From the NCBI GenBank assembly GCA_951799425.1, contig OX637401.1:30305780-30369779 (forward strand): 64,000 nt of DNA. The letters are read 5' to 3'. Under the pieces are notes generated by a model. It had not been told where the DNA came from and did not search any database. It worked only from the letters and a program-made list of their open reading frames with translations. The position numbers and the translations under genes are program-made. Numbering within the stretch: position 1 is the stretch's first letter; each line of letters opens with the position of its first letter. Source of the stretch: Ilex aquifolium (lineage: Eukaryota; Streptophyta; Magnoliopsida; Aquifoliales; Aquifoliaceae). Positions 46,401 through 56,800 of this stretch are shown here, piece by piece.

Positions 46401-47065
46401 TTATAATCAGACCAAAATAAGGACACGAGACCTGTAGGTGTGCTTTCATTTGTACTCACTCCTGAAGAAAACGAGACCCTCGGCATTATCATCATCGACC
46501 ACATTGGATACTGCAATGTGTTTTTCCAATTTTTCATTGCCAATGGCATGTGATTTCCGTGAATAGTTCCTGTTACTTTACAAGCTTCTTATCAGAAAAT
46601 CATTCACTGAAATATGTAATTATCCAATGTTTGGATGCTGAGAAAGTTGAGGAAAACAAAATAACAAGGAATTAAGAAGCCTCCACTCAGCTGAACCTAA
46701 TTAACTTTTTTTCGCTAAGTTGAAGGAAAAAAACTCTGATCAGCTGAGACTCTATTATTTCCTCGAGGAATTGACCTAAATTATTCATTTTTTCTTGGCA
46801 TAAAGCAAAGGAAGTTCAAATTTTTCTCTGTTTCGTTTCTTCCATTTTCCTGAGGTTTCTTAGCAACCAAACAGTGAAGTGAGCCGTTAAAACGTAGACG
46901 AGAACCAAAGGAGCAAAGATTACCGTGATAACTACGCCATAGAGAAGAGCTGTATGAAGCTTCGATAACTTCAACATTAGAAGATTGCACTTGCTTTGAG
47001 TTGAATACAGTCGTAGTAGATCTCAAAACCCTAGCCCCTCGGCGAGCCTTTGAGGCCACTTGCAT
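40459..47065 (-). CDS. Helical-repeat (PPR/TPR-like) protein, probably mitochondrial
   Basis: Eleven minus-strand exons: 46924-47065, 46460-46569, 46191-46357, 45987-46080, 45778-45848, 45580-45686, 44169-44290, 43644-43732, 42889-42948, 41574-41678 and 40459-40575. Junctions from exon 2 to 11 keep the frame. The exon 1/2 junction does not: the visible donor (CACG|GTAATC) leaves the frame one base off, so a small exon or unusual site may be missed. The N-terminus MQVASKARRGARVLRSTT is Arg/Ser-rich, as in mitochondrial presequences. The body has amphipathic helical segments such as FLWSLIEKCSNHEDIKLLFQ, FNCALCREITKACVRVSAIDFG and GTADIVFRICYNTDNWELMS, compatible with a solenoid. About 394 residues. 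I do not recognise a named protein. Introns carry a retroinsert, an LTR-like relic and a tandem duplication. Confidence 0.8.
42320..42640 (+). mobile_element. LTR-like relic in intron 9 of the helical-repeat gene
   Basis: Contains TAGGATGTTTGGGTATGCC, GTAAATAGATC, CGATTATTGAATAAAATAG and TTCGCTCCCCTCTTTCGGAG followed by a GGGTCAGATCCTG phrase, an order typical of short plant Copia/TRIM LTRs. No coding part is present. A broken fossil with approximate ends. Confidence 0.4.
43923..44224. repeat. Near-perfect 151-bp tandem duplication spanning an exon end
   Basis: 43923-44073 and 44074-44224 differ at one base (AATAGATAG versus AATAGAGAG). The unit contains the last 56 bases of exon 7 of the helical-repeat gene, its donor site and the start of the intron. 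Splicing at the exon-proximal donor (44169) keeps the frame. Use of the duplicated distal donor would meet a TGA a few codons past the first donor. Confidence 0.95.
45188..45541 (+). mobile_element. Poly(A)-tailed retroinsert in intron 6 of the helical-repeat gene
   Basis: Flanking direct repeats AGTTAACAAAAACACA (45172-45187) and AGTTAACAAAAACGCA (45542-45557) bracket a 354-bp insert. It ends TTGAATAAAATGTATC..CTT plus A14, with a polyadenylation-like AATAAA. It is either a 5'-truncated LINE or a retrocopy of an mRNA 3' end; no long frame is preserved. Orientation is opposite to the host gene. Confidence 0.8.
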
Positions 47066-47260
47066 TGTATGTGTGTGGGGGAGAGAAAAAGAGAGATGGA
47101 GAGAGAGACGCCAATGGTACTTGCTAGGTATGGAACGACCAGGGGTTTGGGAGAGGGGATGAGAGGGAAATCTAGTAAAACGACAGTGCAGAGATTTTTC
47201 TCTGCAGCCTACTTTCTTATGTGACACCAAATCGCAACGGGACTGTTTAGTTTGGAGGAC

Positions 47261-47588
47261 TAGGACTGTTAATCAAACTGAGCTACTCGAGCTCGGCTTG
47301 AATTCGGTTTGTTCAGGATCAGTTCGTTTTCTAAACAAGTCTAAACTTGAACAAGTTTTTAGGTTCGTTTAGAAAACAAGCCCTACAAGTTCGGTTCAAA
47401 CTCGACAAGCTCGGCTCGTTTATATGCAAATACTCGAGCTCGGCTCAGGCTTGACTTGTTTTTAGCTCGTTTAAGCTCGGTTCGTTACCTAAACGAGCCG
47501 AGTTTGAACAATTTTTTAGACTCGATTAAGAAACAAGCTTTTTAAGTTCGTTTGAACTCGGCTCGGACTCGTTCGATTAACAGTCCTA
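47261..47588. mobile_element. Non-autonomous hAT, present only in arm A
   Basis: Ends TAGGACTGTTAATC and GATTAACAGTCCTA are perfect inverted repeats. Target duplication TGGAGGAC (47253-47260) and TGGAGGAG (47589-47596) differs by one base. Arm B reads TTTGGAGGAGTTCGG uninterrupted near 60930-60945. The interior is rich in CTCGGCTCG/AAACGAG motifs, as in the relics near 16-21 kb. Confidence 0.93.
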
Positions 47589-48466
47589 TGGAGGAGTTCG
47601 GTTCGGAGTCGGATTTGGTAAAAGTGGTAATTTTTCAGACTAATCGAAATTATGAAGAAATTACTAACTATTTTCTTACACATACCCATAAATAACATGA
47701 ATAATAAATATTTTTGAATTAATGTCAAATAAAAATAATACATAATTAATACGTTTAATTAATATTATATAAATAAAATAACAATTTTTATCATTTATTT
47801 ATCAAGTATTAACTTAATCTTTATTTTTATTATTATATTTATTAATTATATTTTTAGTTTACAGAAAAAAACTATGAATATGATTTTGATTACGAGATAA
47901 TAAAATCTTAAACTTAAATCTTAATATTAATTTTTTTATTTACGAATTATATGAGTCAATACAAATACAATAAGAAAAAAATGATCAAATCATATCGATG
48001 CGACATCATTAATTAAATATATTGAATTAAAAATAATTCTTAGTCGACACAAATTTATAAATGACATGACAGACACAAAATTATTGTCCCACTAGGATTT
48101 GGGTGGGTTTAATTATGCAAAATAATCCAATGGGCCTACTTTAGAAGTTGGATTTATTAGGCTTCGGGAATGCATGCAGGCTTTCACCTCCAAGGCCCGA
48201 GTTATACAGTTCTTTAAACACATATGGGCATCATGAAACACGAAGGGGGTAGATCTAGAGGTTGCAATCGAAATCCCACCTGATACCAACACCCTAGAGA
48301 CTTGATTTGGGTCTTGTATTGACCCATGATGCCAATTCAAGTACCCATGAAACAGTGACATTAGAACTTCTCCAATTTTTTTTTTTTAAAACTCAAATTT
48401 AAATTTGGATAAAAAAAAGTCCTAAAAATTTTCTCCAATGCTAAACCCATATTCATATCAAATGAA

Positions 48467-48541
48467 GGGCGAGGATGGATTCAAACCCCCGACACTGTGG
48501 CTAAAAAGCCACGTGCTCCAATCCTCTGAGCTACAGGGCTC
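48467..48541 (-). pseudogene. tRNA-Arg(ACG)-like copy, plastid type, decayed
   Basis: On minus it reads AGCCCTGTAGCTCAGAGGAT, GGAGCACGTGGC, then GTGTCGGGGGTTTGAATCC and ATCCTCGCCC. D-loop, anticodon stem and T-loop are in order, matching the plastid trnR-ACG sequence as I remember it. The anticodon loop is altered (CTTTTTAG), so it is probably not functional. The corresponding copy in arm B is at 63743-63815. Confidence 0.75.
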
Positions 48542-48714
48542 ATCCCGTCTCCACTAGATCTGTTATTGGGAGTATCCTAAAAAAAAAAGAACATATCCTC
48601 TCCCCAGCTATTTCGGGTTAAAAAGATGTGAAAGTGTGTTTCTCTCTATAAGAACGGTGCGCTCCGAGGTGTGAAGTGGGAGAGAAGGGATGTCATAATT
48701 GGAGTTTTGAATAA

Positions 48715-49022
48715 GACGACCACAGTCTGTTAGAAGACACTATAAATTGTAAGCCCCGCCAAGGCATGGGGGGGCATTGATCACATCTTGCATCACTCTT
48801 ATCTCTCTCATAGCTTGTACCTCATTTTGCTCTCGACTGATCTCTTTACACTCCAACAATAATAAAATACCCGAGTCATCCTAGCCCTTCATAATGGAGT
48901 AGGTCACATTGACCAAACCACTTTACATCTGTGTCTTGATCGTGTTATCTTTATCTCCTTAATTACTGCATTAATTACTAATCACTTAACAAGTTGTACA
49001 TAATATGAATTTGTGCATCATC
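48715..49022 (+). mobile_element. Solo-LTR-like relic
   Basis: Contains GACACTATAAATTGTAAGCC, a CCAACAATAATAAAATACCC stretch, a GTAGGTCACATTGACCAAACC phrase and an end AATTTGTGCATCATC shared with 24120-24700. No coding region accompanies it. A broken fossil; family unresolved. Confidence 0.4.
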
Positions 49023-49951
49023 AAATCCAACTACATAACAGTGAAAGCCTCACTAATATTAAGTTAAACCTCTCGAATAATACATCTCGAATTTTCAAAA
49101 CAAATGAAAATTTCTTCTTACTCTTGAGGTGTTCAATGACAGCAAAAAGTACATTCGATATTAATCTTTGCAGCTCATAACATGGTTTCAGGATTGTACT
49201 AGATCAAGTAATCCAACAATAATGGGATAAAAAAACGATTATATTTGACTATTGAGCTTTACATTGATACCGAATTCACAACTTGGGTCGGGCTCCATTA
49301 GATCTCAAAAACTCAAGATGCCACTCCATGACTTATCCAAATGTAAACTAGGACTTTACTTCGGTATTGCCTAATTCGAGTATTAAAAATTTTTATTCTT
49401 ACTCTTGAGGTGTTCCATTTTGCAATAAATCCAATAACCCATCTTCATCATTTTGGTGTCTAAACTGCTGTTCTGCAATCTTCGTCTAAAGAATACAAAC
49501 ACTTTGATTATTACACCCAAATAGTACAGATCTACATTGCCTTACGATCTCAAATGAAGATAGTTCTACTTTTGAGTGTTTGAAGCAAGCAAAGTCTATC
49601 TCTATGACACACCACATAAATACAAAAACTCTAAAATATATGACCCTAACTGCTGAAACAGACACCACTGCTGAACGATCAATTATGTCAGCCATAGATA
49701 CGTAGCTGCAACCACATAAGCAAAATAATTGAAAGCCAACTTGAATTAAGCCTTTTGTTTTATATATTTTGAGTCCAAAACAACCTCACCCAAATCATCC
49801 TCCTTTGACCTTCAAAAAATAACTATGGCTTGAAGTCTGTGGTTCTTGTCTTTGATCTCTTTTCTTATGTTTATTTTTCTTATGTTCTGTTTTGTCTTTT
49901 TCCGTGTAGTTCATCTTTTTTAAAGTAGTAATATAATTATCCTTTTTTAAA
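49023..49951. other. Intergenic, nothing identified
   Basis: AT-rich sequence with short open frames only. CTTACTCTTGAGGTGTTC appears twice (about 49118 and 49398), a minor direct repeat. Confidence 0.4.
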
Positions 49952-50165
49952 GCAGTTAGACAAGGTTATAAAAAGGGTCTTCCACCATTGGAAAAATGGG
50001 CAGTTAGACAAGTTTATAAAAAGGGTCTTCCACCATTGGAAAAATGGGCAGTTAGACAAGTTTATAAAAAGAGTTAGACAAGTTTATAAAAAGGGTCTTC
50101 CACCATTGGAAAAATGGGCAGTTAGACAAGTTTATAAAAAGGGTCTTCCACCATTGGAAACTTGG
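49952..50165 (+). repeat. Tandem 48-bp repeat, each unit with a TATA box
   Basis: Units start GCAGTTAGACAAG at 49952, 50000, 50048 and 50118, plus a shortened unit at 50072. Each carries TTTATAAAAAGGGTCTTCC and CACCATTGG. A single diverged unit lies at 51465-51510 (GCTATAAAAAGGGCCTTCC) downstream of GGTCCCACATC. Confidence 0.92.
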
Positions 50166-51364
50166 CTGTCCACCAGTAATATTTGTCCCACACAGTGGGG
50201 CAACATAAAATTCAATAAGAATATTAATATTTATTTTTGTAAAAATAACTACATAAAAAAGTAATGTAAACAAAAAAAAAACACACTATAAAAGTTATTC
50301 ATAAATGTCAATTAAGATCATACGAGTAAACTCATTTTTTGAATTGAACTTTCATTATTATCCAATTTTCTAAGAGATTGATCATTGTACATAATATTCC
50401 AAAGAGGTCAATACACTCAATTCAAATCCAAATGATCATAGCTGCTAACTGTTAGCCAAAAAAAAAAAAAAAAGTAATAATAACATAACTCTAATTATAG
50501 TGCTCAGAAAATTAAAAAAAATAGCAAAAACTGTCGAAATTATAGAAATTGTTTATGCGTTACCTCTCATAATAGCTTTGACATAATTTCTCATTTTCTT
50601 TAAAGTTATCCACTCAATGTACTGGCTAAACGCTAATAGAATCAAAAACGAATTGACGAAAAGACGAAAAGACTAAAGAAAAAAGATAAAAAGCGAGAAA
50701 AAAGAGTAAGAGGATACCAAAAAAGAAAAATTATGAGAAAATAATGTTTACAATCATGTATAGTTATGCTAATATCTTATTAGGCTTGCACTATGTATCA
50801 GTTATGTTTAATAAGAATGTGTTGTGTTTATTTATGTTCGTGTCGAATCATTTATTTGGGAGATCTAATGGGTCCATTCATTATCACCAAAATCTATTAA
50901 GATTAAACCACCATAATTCTGAGTTAATTTTGTGACATGTTTATGAGAAACATTAAAATTGTTAGCATTATAATACTTAATTAAAATTATCCAAATAAAG
51001 AAAATTGGATGCCACTAGCCTATAAAGATTAACCCAAAACAAATGCAAATCCGTTGAAATTTTAATTAAATGTTTGTTTCATTTGGAATCATTAGATCTA
51101 AAAGTTAGGACATATACAGTTAGGATCACTTTCTATTTTTGTTGGAGACTCTTTTTTTTGGAATCAGATTTTACTGGAGTGAGAACAAATCTGTATTTTT
51201 TATGTTTCATTTTAGCTCTATAGTCCCCAAATATGTAGAGCCGACACATGGATCCCAGTCAACATGTAAGTCTACCAAATTTGTAGAAATTCACATTTAA
51301 AATACATAAACACCCCTAACTTTTTTACAATATTTCAATGGGGGCAAGATCCTAAAATTTTGAA
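50166..51364. other. Intergenic, old repeat relics
   Basis: No gene. 50765-50900 belongs to the TTCGTGTCGAATC relic family. Poly(A/T) tracts are frequent. Confidence 0.35.
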
Positions 51365-51620
51365 AATACTAAATGTATCCCAATTTTTTTCAAAATTACA
51401 ATGGGGGCAGTTGCCCCCACTGTGGCTCCGCCCCTGGTCCCACATCAAAAGGGTTGGAAAAATTGGCTGTTAGGCAAGGCTATAAAAAGGGCCTTCCACC
51501 ATCAGCGGTCTTTATCAGGGAATCAAGTCAATCAACCCATCAACTGTCTTTATTAGTGCATCAACGTGGAACCTTAGCTGCAAAGTCAGTGGTGATGGGC
51601 ATTAGTTGGAGTGAACATCA
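51365..51620. other. Transposon terminus next to a TATA-bearing unit
   Basis: GCCCCCACTGTGGCTCCGCCCCTG (about 51414-51437) is the terminus style of several plant DNA elements (CAGGGGCGGAGCC on minus), with related AATGGGGGCA motifs at 51337 and 51400. It abuts GTCCCACATC and the single TATA unit described for 49952-50165. Confidence 0.4.
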
Positions 51621-51624
51621 AAAT

Positions 51625-51900
51625 TTCGTTTCGGTCATTTAAGAAATGGAATCGTTTCAACGTGTTTCGAGAATATTTTGATTCGTTTTAAAAACATAAT
51701 AAAAAAAATTAAGAGTTATTTTTTAAAATATTGATTAAAATATACCAAAATATCTTGAAATACTTTGAAACATTCTGAAATAATTGTTCAAATGTATTGA
51801 AATATTTTCGAAACATTACGAAACACCTCGAATTATTAAAATTTCAATTTTATCACTGATTCGTTTCAGTCACCTTGGAAACGAATTTTTTCTCCTTTTC
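51625..51900. repeat. GAAACATTTCGAAATA-rich repeat, copy 2
   Basis: Collinear with 10960-11170 in its repeated ATCTTGAAATACTTTGAAAC-type phrases and CACTGATTCGTTTCAGTC. Ends GAATCGTTTCAACG / CCTTGGAAACG are inverted. Confidence 0.55.
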
Positions 51901-52736
51901 CCCTATAGCTTCTATTTGAGAGCTGCATTGCAGGGTTGGTGACATTCTAGAAATTTGGAGAGAATCGGAAACAGGGTGTTTGCAGGAGGAGAAGAAGAAG
52001 AGGATGCAAATACTACTGAAACAAACAGTTTTTCTTTTTTGGACAAAACAGTTTTGCTCAATAAATTATTTAATGAATTATCATTATTATTAAATTTTAA
52101 TTATATAGAATTTATTAAAATAAATTTTCACACCATAAATAGTATAGGTCAAACTTGTTGAATTTATTAGATATCAAATAGTTCCAAATTCGTTCCTATA
52201 ACTCAATTTTATTACATAATCACTCTAGTGGCTGACGGAGCCCGTGCCTCCAATTTATTCTATTAAAATCACATACAGAGTTTGTAAATATTTATTGGGT
52301 GTCTTTAATTACATGTCCATTCTATTAATTTTTATCATATCAATTAGGATAGACTCGTAACTAAATCACCATAAATTTCTATTACGCTTCCGACACATTA
52401 CAAACCTATTCAAATAATGTTAATTTATTGAGCAATCAATGAAAATTTAAAAAATAATTTGTACCCTATAAATATAGAATTCTGGGAAATTATATTTTAT
52501 TGTCTTCAAACTATGATCTTAAGACGATTGAAAGAAAAGGCTTGATCATAAAATCAGACTGTATTTTTCCTCAACTCTCCATATGAAATGGCTCTAGAAC
52601 CAGTAAAAACCAACATTAAACCAGAGAATAAAAATTGCTGCATCCATCGGTCTATTAGACTAGCTATCGTCATGAACAAGAAGTTCATTTCTCCCCTTCT
52701 TTCGGAAATCTTTTCTGCGGTTGAAATTGAAATATA
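51901..52736. other. Intergenic and 3' flank of the permease gene
   Basis: No gene seen. Bases from about 52500 to 52736 probably contain the permease 3' UTR. Confidence 0.4.
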
Positions 52737-55700
52737 TCAGTAACTAGTCTTGAAGGGCCTGTAAACTTTGAGATCAGTAACAACTCCGGCAAAGGACCCG
52801 ACCGCGGCGGCCATGGAGATTATTAGGCAAATAATGCTTAAGATTTGAAGGCAAAGCCATCTAGTGCTCCATTTTGGTATATGCTTTTGCGCAATGTACA
52901 TCTCCACTGGGAAATAAACAGTGAATGGCCAAAACCTGAACGCTCCACGAATTCCAACCATATCATTGAAGAATGGCAGAAGCATTGATATGATTGTGGT
53001 TATGATCACAAAAATTGTCCTCCAAATCACTCTGAAAAGATTGAGTTTGTATGGCTTGAAGCCCGGGATTGGGATTTCGATTTCTTTGGTGATGAATTGA
53101 CTGTTGGGAAACCAATCTGCAGCAGTTTTTTCAATGAAGGCAAAGAGGGGTTGGCAGCAACCTTGGTATGCACAAACAAGGTGGATGACTATGGCAGCAT
53201 TGGCTATGTCAAGAAGCCAATATGGATTATAAAACCCGAACCCGGTTAGGAGGTTTCTGGGTGCCATGTCTCCGAAAGCAGCATAGCCAAAGAAGCCACA
53301 GGACATGTAGAAAATGGTTGTTACTACCACACTTAGTAGAGTCGCCTTCTCCATTGTCTTGGCTTCTGTTGGTGGGGATTTAATTGTGTCCTGTCATAAA
53401 AATACGCAAGAAGCCAAAAATTAGTAAGCAAAAAAATCACCAGAAAATGGAAACAAAGGAATATTTGATGAGTTTAGAAGAGAGAATATACCTGAATTTC
53501 AATAAGGATGAGAGAGTGAGAATAGGCAAAAGCTATGACTCCAAGTGCTTGGAAGAACCTCCATATTTTTTGGCCTGGAGTTACAGTGCCAATGCTTATT
53601 CCAGTCAGACTTCCTTTGAATTTTCCAGTTTCTGACCGTGAAAAACGAAAAGCTATTAGATAATTGCATATGTTGTACTTCTTCTAACAACTTAAGCTTT
53701 TAGAGTATTTTGTGATTCCACTTGAGTCAATCCGCCTTTAATAGAACAAACTTAATTAACCATTTTACCTGCAACTTTTCCAACTCCGAGGCCAAGGCCG
53801 ATTGAAGAGTAAGTGAATGACATGACTGCTGCAACAATTGAGAGCCACGATATCTGATCAAAGTCTGGAATCTGAGAGAAAATGATTTGAACAACACCAA
53901 ACACAATCATGTAAGGATAGCTTGATATTTTGCAAGGATTTTTTCCTCCACTCTTATGGAAGCAATTAGACCTTTTGATTGCGCTGTAGCACATTCAAAA
54001 AAACAAAAAATTAGACCTTTTGATTGCCCTGTTTGATCAAGAACCAACCCACCCATTAGCTCAAAAATTCTCAAACATCTATATAATAAAGTAACTTACA
54101 ATTCAAATTTCAAAAATAAACAAAATGACTTTTGTTTTTCGCGGTTTAGATCGCTTTAAAGTTTACTTTAAAGTTAATCTAACGGCTAATATTAACACCC
54201 TAAATTTAATAAGAAAAATAGGCCTCTAAGAATGTGTTTGGAGTGATTTTTTAAAAGTACTTCTAAAAATTATTTCTCATAAGTACTTTAAAAAAAAAAA
54301 AATAGTGTTTGAAACCGTCCCACCATTAGCTATACCACCACCACTACCTCTACCACCACCACTACCACCACCGTCGCCGCCACCACCACCGCCACCATCA
54401 CCACCGCCACCATCGTCACCGCCACCACCATTGCCACTACCACCGTCATTGTCGTCACCACCATCGCCGCCGCGGTCACCATCGTCGCCGCCGCCGCCGC
54501 CACCACCACTGCCACCGTCGCTGCCACCACCACCGTCACCACCGCCGCCGCCATCGTTGCAGCCGCCACGGTCATTGCCACCCACCACAACCATCACCGT
54601 CTCCTACCACCACCACCTCTCACCCCCACTACAAACCGATACTTAAATTCATTTATCTCTTCTCTATGATTGTGATTTGATTTTGGATATGAATACAAAT
54701 ATATTTATTGTTTATCATTTTTTATTACTCTGTGCCTTCAGGCACAGGCAATAACTAGTCTATATAATAAAGTAGCTTACAATTCAAATTTCAAAAGATA
54801 AACAAAATGACTTTTGCTATTCGCGGTTAAGATCGCTTTAAATTTTACTTTAAAATTGATCTAACGGCTAATATTAACACCCTAAATTTAATAGAAAAAA
54901 TAGAGTCTTAAGTGTATGTTTGGAGTAACTTTTTAAAAGTATTTCTAGAAATTATTTCTTATAAATACTTTAAAAAAAAATATAGTGTTTGAAACCGCAC
55001 CACCACTACCTCTACCACCACCGCCGCCATCGTCACCACCACCACCACCATCGTCGCCGTCATCGCCACCACTGTCGCCGTCGTCGCCGCCACCGATGTC
55101 ATCGTCGCCACCACCACCACCACCTCTCACCCCTACTACAACCGATACTTAAATTCATTTATCTCTCTTTTATATTTATGATTTAATTTTGGATATGAAT
55201 ACAAATATGTTTATTGTTTACCATTTTTTATTACTTTGTGCCTTCAGGCACAGACAATAACTATTTATATAATAAAATAACTTACAATTCAAATCTTAAA
55301 AGATAAACAAAATAATTTTTGCTTTTTGCGGTTGAAATCACTTTAAATTTTACTTTAAAGTTTATCTAACGGCTAAAATTAACACCCTAAATTTAATAGA
55401 AAAAATAGGACCCTAAAAGTGTGTTTGAAGTTACTTTTTAAAAGTACTTCTATAAATTATTTCTCATAAGTACTTTAAAAAAAAAAATTGTGTTTGAAAC
55501 CGCTCCACCACTATCTTTACCATCGCCACCCCCACTGCCACCACCACCGTCGCCGCCGCTGCCACCACCACCACCACCGCCATCACCACTGTCGCCGCCC
55601 CCACCACCACCACCACTATCGTCGCCGCCGTCACCACCACCATCGCCGCTACCACCCCCGCCGCCACCACTACCATCGTCGTCGCCGCCACCACCACCAC

Positions 55701-56612
55701 CATCGCCCCCACCACCATCACCACCGCCGCCACCATGGTCATTGTCACCCACCACAACCATCACCGTCTCCTACCACCACCACCTCTCACCCCCACTACA
55801 ACCGATACTTAAATTCATTTATCTCTCCTCTATGTTTGTGATTTGATTTTGGATATGAATACAAATATGTTTATTGTTTACCATTTTTTATTACTCTGTG
55901 CCTTCAGGCACAGGCAATAACTAGTCAATTGAAATAGAAAAGAATTCAAAATTCATTCTCACTTCATGCTTATAGATGCTGCAATGGTGTATCCAATGGC
56001 AACTCCAAACAGATTCAAGTACTGAATTATCCCACAAATTTTGACCTTAACACCACCTGAAAAGATTATGAAACCATTAAACTCAGATCAATAAAGAAGT
56101 TTCGAAATGAACCCACTTGCCAATTGTTTTGAAACTTTACAATATGATGAAACTTTACCAAGATTGGATCGAACAGCCTCCATGTAAGTATAATTTCTCT
56201 TGCCAGTGACAGGGTCTCCAGAACGGTAACAAGCCGCGAGTAGAGTAGAAGTGTAGTATGTCACAAAGGAGAACAAGAACAAAACAGTCGGACCGGCAAT
56301 CCATCCCAGCTGCGCAGTTGCCCAAGCCAAGGACAGAACTCCAGGCCCCATCACAGCTGTGATTATGTGAGCACTTGCTGTCCAAACAGTCCCTTTTTTC
56401 ATACAATCAAGCAAAATTCTGAGCATCCCACAAAGAGAGAGAGAGAGAGTTCAGAACTGTAATTCTGCAAAGTTGTGGAATATACCAGTTCTTTTGAGGC
56501 GACCATCGTCGTCGAAGTATTTGGAGCCATCTTGAGGCGGCACATTGAGCGAAACATCAAACACTTGCTGATGAGCATGATTCTGGGTATTTGAAGCAGT
56601 GTTCTCACCCAT
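52737..56612 (-). CDS. AAP: Amino acid permease, AAP family
   Basis: Six minus-strand exons: 56486-56612, 56159-56392, 55963-56056, 53769-53983, 53492-53631 and 52737-53390; all phases agree and give 487 residues, normal for the family. AAPs are plasma-membrane proton-coupled importers of amino acids (AAAP superfamily, about 11 helices). Residues 35-60 read [20 protein letters not shown], followed by [21 protein letters not shown], where most members have IGSGVLSLAW. Later landmarks are [94 protein letters not shown], and the terminus [20 protein letters not shown]. Splicing creates Asn in [12 protein letters not shown]. Intron 3 (53984-55962) is almost wholly three Helitrons. Subtype not assigned. 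Confidence 0.95.
54078..54758 (+). mobile_element. Non-autonomous Helitron, tandem copy 1
   Basis: Starts TCTATATAATAAAG after a host A; ends with hairpin TGTGCCTTCAGGCACA, then GGCAATAACTAG. Interior is an ACC/GCC-rich tract (about 54318-54600). 681 bp, no Rep/helicase. It lies in intron 3 of the permease, antisense to it. Confidence 0.85.
54759..55264 (+). mobile_element. Non-autonomous Helitron, tandem copy 2
   Basis: Starts TCTATATAATAAAG directly after the CTAG of copy 1. Ends with the same hairpin, then GACAATAACTAT, so the last base of the usual CTAG is changed. The ACC/GCC-rich tract is shorter (about 55000-55125). Confidence 0.82.
55265..55924 (+). mobile_element. Non-autonomous Helitron, tandem copy 3
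   Basis: Starts TTATATAATAAAATAAC directly after copy 2, with the first bases eroded. Ends hairpin TGTGCCTTCAGGCACA then GGCAATAACTAG, followed by host T. The ACC/GCC tract is at about 55503-55745. Confidence 0.82.
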
Positions 56613-56774
56613 CTTTGTTATCAAACCCAAAACGATTAAGTTCTTATCTGTTTGGAATGATTTGCAGAAAAAAAAAAATGGGGGTATAAATGGGTCAGAG
56701 AGTCTGTTGCAATTTGATAGTAACTGAGTGAAGGAGAAGGGAGTGAAATGAGATGGGTGTACTGAGAGGAGGGA

Positions 56775-56800
56775 CTGGAGGGGGTATAAATAGTTGAAGG
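56775..56800 (-). promoter_or_regulatory. TATA box of the permease gene
   Basis: On minus CAACTATTTATACCCCC, about 175 bases upstream of the ATG at 56612. A typical plant TATA box position for a gene with a leader of roughly 140 bases. Confidence 0.6.

Larger units (their letters stand above)
46214..48718. repeat. Segmental duplication, arm A
   Basis: Matches 59889 to about 63990 in the same orientation at high identity. It includes exons 1-2 and most of exon 3 of the helical-repeat gene, its promoter, and about 1.1 kb of upstream DNA. Arm A alone carries the hAT at 47261-47588. Confidence 0.92.

Noticed and set aside
54277-55846. Pro-, Gly- or His-rich open frames up to 118 residues
   Set aside because: They are translations of ACC/GCC tracts inside three Helitrons in an intron; all frames are open because of composition.
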